This document shows positions 37,801 to 48,293 of a stretch of DNA of 64,000 nucleotides, piece by piece; within the stretch, counting starts at the first letter, position 1; each line of letters opens with the position of its first letter. The position numbers and the translations under genes were made by a program. Location of the stretch: contig NC_053492.1 of assembly GCF_905171775.1 (NCBI RefSeq), forward strand, positions 324,327,645 to 324,391,644, in the 5' to 3' direction. Source of the DNA: Rana temporaria (Eukaryota; Chordata; Amphibia; Anura; Ranidae). The notes under the pieces were generated by a model. It was not told where the DNA came from, made no database searches, and saw nothing but the letters and a program-made list of their open reading frames with translations.

Positions 37801-40688
37801 TTCTAAAGGACAAGAGCGACAAAACCACTCTCATTGACCGTCATGTTAAAAATTTTAAAAATGTTCCTGCAAAACACACAAAGACGCTCTTTTCTAAATC
37901 GCTGGCATGGCCACAATTTTAAGTTTATCAACATAAATTTCATATCGATGCGTTCACAAGGGCCGTGTCTTTCAAACGGTGAAGTCGCTGTATCGATCGC
38001 ATGTACGGTTGTGGATTTATTACGTTTTGTTTGAAGGTGTAATTCATGTATTGGTCTGTGAATTAAAAGGCGTTTGTAATGCTATTTCTTTCCATAAATA
38101 GCTTTCTACCTCAGTGCAATATTCCTCCTCACTGACCTGGGGGGAGGGGAAACCTCTTGAGGGGGGAGGGGCGACCAGGAAGTCAGCATACTCTCTACTT
38201 TGCAGATAGAGAAAGGAGCTGTGTGTCCTAAAGATAGTGTAGTGGTTATGGTGAATGGCTTTGGTGCGGGCTCAGCTATTCAGCATTCCCACTCGCATTT
38301 TCCTCAGGAAATGCATTTTCTAGTTCTTCTTCTTAATTTTAATTTTATTATTCCGTACGTTTTTTGGCTCTGCGTAACTTCTGCATACTTTCAGCTATTG
38401 AGACCATTCAACTATTAAAATGTTCGTCTCGTTCAGCTAACGATGGGACTTCTTCAAGTTTTTTTGTACTATTTATACTTTTTAAAATATTAAGCTTTTA
38501 GACACTTTTTTTTAACATTGAAGTCAATGAGAACATCCTTTTTCCCTTTGAAATCACATGCCCTGCCAAAAGTTTCAGCTCCTTCATACTTTCACTTACA
38601 GACACCAAACAAACTTTAAAGCGGTCACAAAATATTCAGGTATCCGGCTATGACTTTTCAGATTGATATCTTTTAAGGTTTTTGTGAAAACGCAATTTAC
38701 GTTTAGCGATTTTTTCAGAAAATGTAATCGGTTATAATGTAATCGTATGGAAGGGATTTAGAGTGTGTCATGTGACCTTTAGAGTGGAGATGATTAAAAA
38801 AAAAGTTATCTTTAAAAAAAGGGGAAACAAATTGCTCTCACGCCCACAAGATCTACTTGTCATACACAATTTATATATCAAAACGTAGGTATGTTTGTCT
38901 GGTTTCAGGCACTGTTATCAGTTTTGTGATACGTATTTTATTTTTAGTTCCAGGAGCTTCTAAAGGACAAGAGGGACAAATAAACTCTCATTGACACTCA
39001 TGTTAAAAAGACTTTAAAATGTTTCTGCAAAACACACAAAGACGCTCTTTTCTAAATCGCTGACATGCCCACATTTTTAAGTTTATCAACATAAATTTTA
39101 TACCGATTTGTTCACAAAAGCCTTTTGTTTCAAACGGTGAAGTCGCTGTATCGATCGCATGTACGGTTGTGGATTTATTAAGTTTTGTTTGAAGGCTTCA
39201 ATAACTGATTTTGTGTGTGGATTCAAGCGTTTCTAATGGTATTTTGATTCCCTAAATAGCTTTCTTTACCTCAGTGCAGTCCTCCTCCCCCACCTCATGT
39301 GGAGAAAGCCTCTTGAGGGGGGAGGGGCGACCAGGCAAGTCAGGACACTCTCTATATTGCAGATAGAGAAAGGAGCTGTGTGATATTAGGCTTTATAAGT
39401 ACTGAAGGAACACTGCTTGTATGTCCTAAAGATACTGTAGTGGTTATGGTGAATGGCTTTTGTGCGGGCTCAGCAATTCAGCTATTCAGCATTCCCACTC
39501 GCATTTTCCTCAGGAAATGCATTGTCTAGTTTTAATTTTAATTTTATTCCGTACGTTTTTTGGCTCTGCGTAACTTCTGCATACTTTCAGCTATTGAGAC
39601 CATTCAACTTTTAAAATGTTCATCTCGTCCAGCTAACGATGGGACTTCTTCAAGTTTTTTTGTACTATTTATACTTTTTAAAATATTAAGCTTTTAGACA
39701 CTTTTTTTAACATTGAAGTCAATGAGAACATCCTTTTTCCTGCTTCAAATCACACGCGCTGCCAAATGCTTCTTCTCCTTCATACTTTCACTTACCGACA
39801 CCAAACAAACTTTAAAGCGGTCACAAAATATTCAGCTATCCGAAAATGACTTTTTAGATTGATATCTTTTACGGTTTTTGTGAAAACGCAATTTACGTTT
39901 AGTGATTTTTTTCAGAAAATTTTATCGGTTATAATGTGTTTCTATGGAGCAGCTTTAGAGTGTGTCATGTGACCTTTACAGCACAGATCATCCACAAAAA
40001 AAAATTATCTTTAAAAAAGGGGAAACAAATTGCTCTCACGCCCACAAGATCTACTTGTCATACACAATTTATATATCAAAACGTAGGTATGTTTGTCTGG
40101 TTTCAGGCAATGTGATCAGTTTTGCGATAGGCATTTGACTTTTAGTTCCAGGAGCTTCTAAAGGACAAGCGCCTCAAAATCCCTCCCATTGACCGTCATG
40201 TTAAAAAGTCTAAAAATGTTTCTGCAAAACACACAAAGACGCTCTTTTCTAAATCGCTGACATGGCCACAGTTTTAAGTTTATCAACATAAATTTCATAT
40301 CGATGCGTTCACAAGAGCTGTGTCTTTCAAACGGTGAAGTCGCTGTATCGATCGCATGTACGGTTGTGGATTTATTAAGCTTTGTTTGAAGGCGTAATTC
40401 ATGTATTTGGTCTGTGAATAAAAGGCGTTTGTAATGGTAATTCTTTCCCTAAATGACTTTCTTTACCTCAGTGCAATATTCCTCCTCACTGACCTGGGGG
40501 GAGGGGGGGGGGAAACCTCTTGAGGGGGGAGGGGCGACCAGGAAGTCAGGATACTCTCTACTTTGCAGATAGAGAAAGGAGCTGTGTGTCCTAAAGATAG
40601 TGTAGTGGTTATGGTGAATGGCTTTGGTGCGGGCTCAGCTATTCAGCATTCCCACTCGCATTTTCCTCAGGAAATACATTTTCTATTT

Positions 40689-40715
40689 AAGTGGTCTTGC
40701 ATAGCAAGAGCACTT
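40689..40715 (+). other. Family B 5' hairpin
   Basis: Arms AAGTGGTCTTGC and GCAAGAGCACTT pair with one mismatch around the loop ATA. Part of the left arm, GTGGTCTTGC, is the exact reverse complement of GCAAGACCAC near the unit B 3' end (46505-46514). Confidence 0.85.
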
Positions 40716-41477
40716 ATTGTAATCTCTCATATATATTATTCTTATTATTCTTATTATAGCCAAATTTGCCACCCTAACTCTTCCCACAGTTTTTACACTA
40801 CATAGACGAGTAATATATCGAATCGTGCGGATTGTTCCCGATCGGTGGGCTATTACTGTGTGGAACGTTTGGCCGAATCGTTCGCGAAATATCGTCATTT
40901 TTGCGGCAAAATTTTGCCATAGGAATGAATGGGGAGAGCTAGAGTGTGGGATTTCTAAAAATGAAAAATCAGCACATGATTTGTAAACTGCGACCACTCC
41001 CTCATTTTCAAGCCGACCTACACAAATCTTATATCAAAAAGTTCAGCTATTCCTGCTGCCACCAGATGTGTTCACGGCTACGTGATTGATCTAACCGTTT
41101 TCACAATATGATAATTTGTTTGCAACCTACGCCATCCATTATTTCAATGGAAGTCAATGGAGGTCAAGGTTTAGAAAACTAAAATCTGCTTTGGAATTTG
41201 TAAACTGCGACTGTGCCTTCAATTTTATTATTTCAGAGACATACTATACAACAAAATGTAGGTCTGGGTCTTGTGATTCGTAAAATATAAAGATATTCGC
41301 TGTGCGATTTATAGTTTTTAAAATACAACAATTTGAAGGACAAGTATTAAAAAATAAATCCAGGATCTGAGAATCTGTCTAGAGTGTGTTTGCATATGTT
41401 TACATTTGGTTTCCTAAGAGACGCTGAGGTAATTAAAAGTCCTCACAGCTGTAAGGGGATTATATAGCTCCTCCCAC

Positions 41478-41634
41478 ACAGTTGTGAGGTGTTTTCTGTG
41501 AGGTGAGTTCTGTGAGGTAAATACCTTCATACACACAGTTGTGAGGTAGTTGTGAGGCGTTTTCTGTGAGGTAAATACCTTCATACACACAGTTGTGAGG
41601 TAGTTGTGAGGCGTTTTCTGTGAGGTAAATACCT
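41478..41634 (+). repeat. GTGAGG sub-repeats, unit A
   Basis: About three copies of a roughly 52-bp repeat built from GTTGTGAGGTAGTTGTGAGG, TTTTCTGTGAGGTAAATACC and TTCATACACACA. The equivalent in unit B is at about 44985-45200; unit C lacks it. Confidence 0.8.
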
Positions 41635-41812
41635 TAATTTGAAGGACAAGTATTCAAAAAACATTCCTCAATTTCTGCTGTGTTTACAGAGAGCCTGCAA
41701 ACCAAACAATTGGTTTCCTAGGAAACGCTGAGGAGTTTAATAACACCTCACAAACAGTTGTGAGGTGAGTTGGCTCCTCCCACACAAGGCTGAGGGAACT
41801 TTCCTCTGCTAG

Positions 41813-41970
41813 CAAGGGTCTCAAACTGGTGGCCCTCCAGCTGTTGTAAAACTACAAGTCCCATCATGCCTCTGCCTGTGGGAGTCATGCTGGTAACTGT
41901 CATTCTTGTAATGCCTCATTGGACTTGTAGTTTTGCAACAACTGGAGGGCCGCCAGTTTGAGATGCCTTG
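41813..41970. mobile_element. Palindromic MITE, copy 1
   Basis: About 158 bp. The left end CAAGGGTCTCAAACTGG and the right end CCAGTTTGAGATGCCTTG are inverted repeats, and the inverted similarity runs inward (GGCCCTCCAGCTGTTG, AACTACAAGTCC). It encodes nothing. The ends resemble hAT-type MITEs, but I do not see a clear 8-bp target duplication; only TAG is repeated at the flanks. Family B unit B lacks it at the equivalent site. Confidence 0.75.
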
Positions 41971-42122
41971 TAGAGTGTGTTTGCATATGTTTACATTGGT
42001 TTCCTAGGAGACGCTGAGGTAAAATCCTTCATACACACATCTGTGAGGGCTTTCTATAGCTCCTCCCACACACTGTGAGGTGATATGGCTCAGTTTTTTT
42101 TGGCTCTGCGTAACTTCTGCAT

Positions 42123-43928
42123 GCTCTGCATATAGCAACCATGCATAGCAACCAGTCCATAGCAACCAGTCCATAGCAACCGTCCATAGCAACCAGTCCC
42201 TAGTAACCAGTCCATAGCAACCAGTCCATAGCAACCACTCCATAGCAACCACTCCATAGCAACCAGTCCCTAGCAACCAGTCCCTAGCAACCAGTCCCTA
42301 GCAATTATCCATAGCAACCAGTCCATAGCAACCAGTCCCTAGCAACCACTCCATAGCAACCAGTCCCTAGCAACCGTCCATAGCAACCAGTCCCTAGCAA
42401 CCAGTCCATAGCAACCAGTCCCTAGCAACCACTCCATAGCAACCAGTCCCTAGCAACCACTCCATAGCAACCAGTCCCTAGCAACCAGTCCCTAGCAACC
42501 AGTCCATAGCAACCAGTCCATAGCAACCAGTCCCTAGCAACCGTCCATAGCAACCAGTCCATAGCAACCAGTCCATAGCAACCAGTCCCTAGAAACCAGT
42601 CCCTAGCAACCAGTCCCTAGCAACCGTCCATAGCAACCAGTCCATAGCAACCCTCCATAGCAACCACTCCATAGCAACCGTCTATAGCAACCAGTCCAAA
42701 GCAACCGTCCATAGCAACCAGTCCATAGCAACCAGTCCATAGCAACCAGTCCATAGCAATCAGTCCATAGCAACTGTCCATAGCAACCCTCCATAGCAAC
42801 CACTCCATAGCAACCAGTCCATAGCAACCAGTCCATAGCAACCGTCCATAGCAACCCATCCATAGCCATCAGTCCATAGCAACCAGTCCATAGCAACCAG
42901 TCCATAGCAACCCTCCATAGCAACCACTCCATAGCAACCAGTCCATAGCAACCAGTCCATAGCAACCAGTCCATAGCAACCAGTCCATAGCAACCCTCCA
43001 TAGCAACCCTCCCTAGCAACCACTCCATAGCAACCCTCCATAGCAACCCTCCATAGCAACCCTCCATAGCAACCACTCCATAGCAACCAGTCCATAGCAA
43101 CCGTCCATAGCAACCAGTCCATAGCAACCAATCCAGAGCAACCGTCCATACCAACCACTCCATACCAACCAGTCCATAGCAACCAGTCCATAGAAACCAC
43201 TCCATAGAAACCACTCCATAGCAACCACTCCATAGCAACCACTCCATAGCAACCAGTCCATAGCAACCAGTCCATAGCAACCAGTCCATAGCAACCAGTC
43301 CATAGCAACCGTCCATACCAACCAGTCCATAGCAACCAGTCCATAGCAACCGTCCATAGCAACCAGTCCATAGCAACCGTCCATAGCAATCCGTCCATAG
43401 CAACCCTCCATAGCAACCACTCCATAGAAACCGTCCATAGCAACCATTCCATAGCAACCCTCCATAGCATCCAGTCCAAAGCAACCAGTCCATAGCAACC
43501 ATCCATAGCAACCGTCCATAGCAACCAGTCCATACCAACCATCCATAACAACCCGTCCATAGCAACCAGTCCATAGCCATCAGTCCATAGCAACCCTCCA
43601 TAGCAACCAGTCCATAGCAACCACTCCATAGCAACCACTCCATAGCAACCCTCCATAGCATCCAGTCCATAGCAACCAGTTTATAGCAACCGTCCATAGC
43701 AACCAGTCCATAGCAACCAGTCCATAGCAACCCATCCATAGCAACCAGTCCATAGCCATCAGTCCATAGCAACCCTCCATAGCAACCCTCCATAGCAACC
43801 AGTTCATAGCAACCAGTCCGTAGCACCCAGTCCATAGCAATCAGTCCGTAGCAACCACTCCATAGCAACCACTCCATAGCAACCACTCCATAACAACCAG
43901 TCCATAGCAACCCTCTATAGCAACCAGT
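42123..43928. repeat. 13/14-bp minisatellite, unit A
   Basis: About 1.8 kb of CCATAGCAACCAGT and variants (CCATAGCAACCGT, CCATAGCAACCCT, CCATAGCAACCACT). In about 42190-42610 many copies read CCCTAGCAACCAGT, a locally homogenised subdomain; its minus strand contains TAG stops, so the long minus-strand frames begin only beyond it. A rarer AGCCATCAGT variant marks a longer block recurring at 42861, 43571 and 43751. Overlapping minus-strand open frames of 80-503 codons read Trp/Leu/Cys/Gly repeats in all three phases and are not genes. Confidence 0.95.
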
Positions 43929-44095
43929 TTTTGATGGGGCAAATAGGATGGTGCAGTTTTGATGGTGCAGTTTTGATGGGGTAGTTTTTGATGGAGCAGT
44001 TTTTGATGGGGCAATGGACCGAACTGGATCGACACACTGTTGGATCACATTTACATCTCCAGGGGCACCGTCTCCAGTCAGGAGTATTGGTGGAG

Positions 44096-44141
44096 GCAAG
44101 ACCATGCCGCACAATTTCCCCAGAAATTGTATCTTTTTTAG
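44096..44141 (+). other. Family B 3' terminus, unit A
   Basis: GCAAGACCA (44096-44104), then a hairpin with arms ACAATTTC and GAAATTGT, ATCTTTT and TTAG. The layout matches unit B except for the C-to-T change in the last tetranucleotide and one base in the subterminal repeat. Confidence 0.75.
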
Positions 44142-44149
44142 TTCTTATT

Positions 44150-44228
44150 AAGTGGTCTTGCATAGCAAGAGCACTTATTGTTATCTCACATATATATTAT
44201 TAAGTGGTCTTGCATAGCAAGAGCACTT
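44150..44228 (+). repeat. Family B 5' hairpin cassette, 2 copies
   Basis: Two AAGTGGTCTTGC-ATA-GCAAGAGCACTT hairpins 52 bp apart, each followed by ATTGT(T/A)ATCTCACATATATATTATT. They sit behind unit A's 3' end with TTCTTATT between. Confidence 0.88.
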
Positions 44229-44984
44229 ATTGTAATCTCACATATATATTATTATTCTTATTCTTATTATAGCCAAATTTGCCACCCTAACTCCTCCCAC
44301 AGTTTTTACACTACATAGACGAGTAATATATCGAATCGTGCGGATTGTTCCCGATCGGTGGGCTATTACTGTGTCGAATTGTTTGCGAAATATCGTAATT
44401 TTTGCGGCAAAATTTTCCCATAGGAATGAATGGGGAGAGCTAGAGTGGGATTTCTAAAAATGAAAAATCAGCACATGATTTGTAAACTGCGACCACTCCC
44501 TCATTTTCAAGCCGACCTACACAAATCTTATATCAAAACGTTCAGCTATCCCTGCTGCCATCACACATGTTCACGGCTAAGTGATTGACCAAACCGTTTT
44601 CACAATATGATAATTTGTTTGCAACCTACGCCATCCATTATTTCAATGGAAGTCAATGGAGGTCAAAGTTTAGAAAACGAAAATCTGCTTTGGAATTTGT
44701 AAACTGCGACTGTGCCTTCAATTTTATAATTTCAGAGACATACTATACATCAAAATGTAGGTCTGGGTCTTGTGATTCGTAAAATATAAAGATATTCGCT
44801 GTATGATTTATAGTTTTTAAAATACAATCATTTGAATAGGACAAGTATTTAAGAAAAATCCAGGATCTGAGTCTCTGCTTAGAGGCTGCATGCTTATGTT
44901 TACATTGGTTTCCTAGGAGACGCTGAGGTAATTAAAACTCCTCACGCACAGCTGTAAGGGGATTCTATAGCTCCTCCCACACAG

Positions 44985-45200
44985 TTGTGAGGCAGTTGTG
45001 AGGTGTTTTCTGTGAGGTAAATACCTTCATACACACAGCTGTGAGGTAGTTGTGAGGTGTTTTCTGTGAGTTAAATACCTTCATACACACAGTTGTGAGG
45101 TAGTTATGAGGTGTTTTCTGTGAGGTGTTTCTGTGAGGTAAATACCTTCATACACACAGTTGTGAGGTAGTTGTGAGGTGTTTCTGTGAGGTAAATACCT
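44985..45200 (+). repeat. GTGAGG sub-repeats, unit B
   Basis: About four copies of the repeat seen at 41478-41634, with GTGAGGTAAATACCTTCAT as the common part and some variation (GTTATGAGG, GTGAGTTAAA). Confidence 0.8.
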
Positions 45201-45529
45201 TCATTTGAAGGACAAGTATTAAAAAAAAATCCTCAATTTCTGCTGTGTTTACAGAGAGGCTTCAAACCAAACAATTGGTCTCCTAGGAGACGCTGAGGAG
45301 TTTAATAACACCTCACAAACAGCTGTGAGGTGAGTTGGCTCCTCCCACACAAGGCTGAGGGAACTTTCCTCTGTGTGTTTGCATATGTTTACATTGGTTT
45401 CCTAGGAGACGCTGAGGTAAAAACCTTCATACACACATCTGTGAGGGCTTTCTATAGCTCCTCCCACACACTGTGAGGTGATATGGCTCAGTTTTTTTGG
45501 CTCTGCGTAACTTCTGCATGCTCTGCATA

Positions 45530-46337
45530 TAGCAACCATACATAGCAACCAGTCCATAGCAACCAGTCCATAGCAACCAATCCAGAGCAACCGTCCAGAG
45601 CAACCAGTCCATAGCAACCAATCCATAGCAACCACTCCATAGCAACCACTCCATAGCAACCATTCCATAGCAACCCTCCATAGCAACCACTGCATAGCAA
45701 CCAGTCCATAGCAACCAGTCCATAGCAACCAGTCCATAGCAACCAATCCAGAGCAACCAGTCCATAGCAACCAATCCATAGCAACCACTCCATAGCAACC
45801 ATTCCATAGCAACCAGTCCATAGCAACCAGTCCATAGCAACCAGTCCATAGCAACCCGTCCATAGCCATCAGTCCATAGAAACCAGTCCATAGCAACCGT
45901 CCATAGCAACCGTCCATAGCAACCAGTCCATAGCAACCAGTCCATAGCAACCCATCCATAGCAACCAGTCCATAGCAACCAATCCATAGCAACCGTCCAT
46001 AGCAACCGTCCATAGCAACCAGTCCATAGCAACCAGTCCATAGCAACCAGTCCATAGCAACCGTCCATAGCAATCCGTCCATAGCAACCCTCCATAGCAA
46101 CCACTCCATAGCAACCATTCCAAAGCAACCGTCCATAGCAACCATCCATAGCAACCGTCCATAGCAACCGTCCATAGCAACCAGTCCATAGCAACCAGTC
46201 CATAGCCATCAGTCCATAGCAACCCTCCATAGCAACCAGTCCATAGCAACCCTCCGTAGCAACCAGTACATAGCAACCACTCCATAGCAACCAGTCCATA
46301 ACAACCAGTCCATAACAACCAGTCCATAGCAACCAGT
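45530..46337. repeat. 13/14-bp minisatellite, unit B
   Basis: About 0.8 kb of the same CCATAGCAACC(AGT/GT/CT/ACT) repeats, almost without the CCCTAG variant. The AGCCATCAGT marker occurs at 45861 and 46201. Long minus-strand frames here are again repeat artefacts. Confidence 0.95.
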
Positions 46338-46504
46338 TTTTGATGGGGCAAATAGGATGGTGCAGTTTTGATGGCGCAGTTTTGATGGGGTCGTTTTTGA
46401 TGGAGCAGTTTTTGATGGGGCAATGGACCGAACTGGATCGACACACTGTTGGATCACATTTACATCTCCAGGGGCACTGTCTCCAGTCAGGAGTATTGGT
46501 GGAG

Positions 46505-46550
46505 GCAAGACCACGTCGCACAATTTCCCCAGAAATTGTATCTTTTCTAG
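46505..46550 (+). other. Family B 3' terminus, unit B (best example)
   Basis: GCAAGACCAC (46505-46514), GTCGC, a hairpin with arms ACAATTTC (46520-46527) and GAAATTGT (46532-46539), ATCTTTT and CTAG (46547-46550), followed by T. The spacing from hairpin to end is 11 nt, against 9 nt in family A. Confidence 0.8.
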
Positions 46551-47310
46551 TTATTATTCTTATAGCAAATTTACCACCCTAACTCCTCCCATAGTTTTTA
46601 CACTACATAGACGAGTAATATATCGAAACGTGCGGATTGTTCCCGATTGCGTTGCTATTACTTTGTGGAACGTTTTGCCAAATCGTTCGCGAAATATCGT
46701 CATTTTTGCGGCGAAATTTTCCCATAGGAATGAATGGGGAGAGGTACAGTGTGGAATGTCAGGAACTGAAAAATCAAGACATGATTTGTAAACTGCGACC
46801 ACTCCCTCATTTTCAAGCCGACCTACACAAATCTTATATCAAAACGTTCAGCTATCCCTGCTGCCACTACACGTGTTCACGGCTAAGCGATTGATCAAAC
46901 CGTTTTCACAATATGACAATTTGTTTGCAACCTACGCCATCCATTATTTCAATGGAAGTCAATGGAGGTCAAAGTTTAGAAAACAAAAACTTGCTGGGGA
47001 ATTTGTAAATTGCAACTGTGCCTTCAATTTTATTATTTTAGAGACATACTATACATCAAAATGTAGGTCTGGGTCTTGTGATTCGTAACATATAATTCGC
47101 TGTATGATTTATAGTTTTTAAAATACAACCATTTGAATGACAAGTATTAAAAAAAAAATCCTCAATTTCTGCTGTGTTTACAGAGAGCCTGCAAACCAAA
47201 CAATTGGTTTCCTAGGAGACGCTGAGGAGTTTAATAACACCTCACAAACAGCTGTGAGGTGAGTTGGCTCCTCCCACACAAGGCTGAGGGAACTTTCCTC
47301 TGCTTACTCG

Positions 47311-47468
47311 CAAGGGTCTCAAACTGGTGGCCCTCCAGCTGTTGTAAAACTACAAGTCCCATCATGCCTCTGCCTTTGGGAGTCATGCTGGTAACTGTCA
47401 TTCTTGCAATGCCTCATTGGACTTGTAGTTTTGCAACAGCTGGAGGGCCGCCAGTTTGAGACGCCTGG
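47311..47468. mobile_element. Palindromic MITE, copy 2
   Basis: Same element, size and position within the unit as copy 1 at 41813-41970, with a few differences (right end GACGCCTGG, CTTTGGGAG in the middle). The left flank has extra bases (TTACTCG). Confidence 0.75.
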
Positions 47469-47629
47469 TAGAGGCTGCTTGCATATGTTTACATTGGTTT
47501 CCTAGGAGACGCTGAGGTAAAAACCTTCATACACACATCTGTGAGGGCTTTCTATAGCTCCTCCCACACACTGTGAGGTGATATGGCTCAGTTTGTTTGG
47601 CTCTGCGTAACTTCTGCATGCTCTGCATA

Positions 47630-48293
47630 TAGCAACCATACATAGCAACCAGTCCATAACAACCAGTCCATAGCAACCAGTCCATAGCAACCCTCCATAG
47701 TAACCAGTCTATAGCAACCAGTCCATAGCAACCAGTCCATAGCAACCAGTCCATAGCAACCAGTCCATAGCAACCATTCCATAGCAACCATTCCATAGCA
47801 ACCCTCCATAGCAACCACTCCATAGCAACCACTCCATAGCAACCAGTCCAAAGCAACCAGTCCATAGCAACCAGTCCATAGCAACCAATCCATAGCAACC
47901 GTCCATAGCAACCACTCCATAGCAACCAGTTCATAGCAACCAGTCCATAGCAACCCTCCATAGCAACCAGTCCATAGCAACCATCCATAGCAACCCGTCC
48001 ATAGCAACCCTCCATAGCAACCACTCCATAGCAACCAGTCCATAGCAACCAGTCCATAGCAACCGTCCATAGCAATCCATCCATAGCAATCCGTCCATAG
48101 CAACCACTCCATAGCAACCCTCCATAGCATCCAATCCATAGCAACCAGTCCATAGCAACCAGTCCATAGCAACCGTCCATAGCAACCGCCCATAGCAACC
48201 AGTCCATAGCAACCGTCTATAGCAACCCGTCCATAGCAACCAGTCCATAGCCATCAGTCCATAGCAACCCTCCATAGCAACCAGTCCATAGCA
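47630..48293. repeat. 13/14-bp minisatellite, unit C
   Basis: CCATAGCAACC repeats as in units A and B, including the AGCCATCAGT marker near 48246. The tract is cut off by the fold-back repeat at about 48293. Confidence 0.95.

Larger units (their letters stand above)
30391..40686 (+). repeat. Family A tandem array, right block
   Basis: Continuation of the array beyond LINE-1: one unit missing its front (30391-31062), then units ending at 32399, 33545, 34697, 36020, 37175, 38323, 39529 and 40686. Type I units end at 32399 (tip CAGG instead of CTAG) and 39529; the others are type II. The partial first unit and the last unit share a variant block (TTTTGCGATAGGCATTTGAC) also found near 20210 and 22570, so related unit variants are spread across the array. 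The last unit ends CTAT rather than CTAG and is followed directly by the family B 5' hairpin. Confidence 0.85.
40687..44141 (+). mobile_element. Family B unit A (Helitron-like, with minisatellite)
   Basis: A 3.45-kb unit directly behind the last family A end. Order: 5' hairpin (40689-40715), TTATT-rich leader, about 700 bp of unique-looking sequence, GTGAGG sub-repeats (about 41478-41634), a MITE (41813-41970), the motif shared with family A (42094-42122), minisatellite (about 42123-43928), short GTTTTGATGGGGCA-type repeats (43927-44020), then the 3' end. The 5' arm GTGGTCTTGC matches GCAAGACCA near the 3' end as an inverted repeat. It has no protein-coding capacity beyond frames caused by the repeats. 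The 3' tetranucleotide here is TTAG; unit B has CTAG. Confidence 0.75.
44142..46550 (+). mobile_element. Family B unit B
   Basis: A 2.4-kb unit. It opens with two 5' hairpin cassettes (44150-44176 and 44202-44228, period 52 bp), paralleling the cassette multiplication in family A. Then come the core, GTGAGG sub-repeats, the shared motif (45492-45519), an 0.8-kb minisatellite and a complete 3' end with CTAG at 46547-46550. It has no MITE: GAACTTTCCTCTG joins directly to TGTGTTTGCATATG near 45373. Confidence 0.78.
46551..48293 (+). mobile_element. Family B unit C, lacking both ends
   Basis: Begins at TTATTATTCTTATAGC without a 5' hairpin, runs through the core, lacks the GTGAGG sub-repeats (jumping near 47135 from ATTTGAATGACAAGTATT to the TCCTCAATTTCTGC part), carries a MITE (47311-47468), the shared motif (47592-47619, one T-to-G change) and a 0.66-kb minisatellite. 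It ends abruptly at about 48293, where the fold-back repeat begins, so the 3' hairpin and CTAG are missing. Confidence 0.75.

Noticed and set aside
1837..40805. Recurring 60-107 aa open frames in family A units (starting MLKILK..., MQIEKGAVC... and similar)
   Set aside because: They recur because the units are near-identical. They end at variable T-rich leader sequence, run into the hairpin cassettes, differ between units by frameshifting indels and match no family I know.
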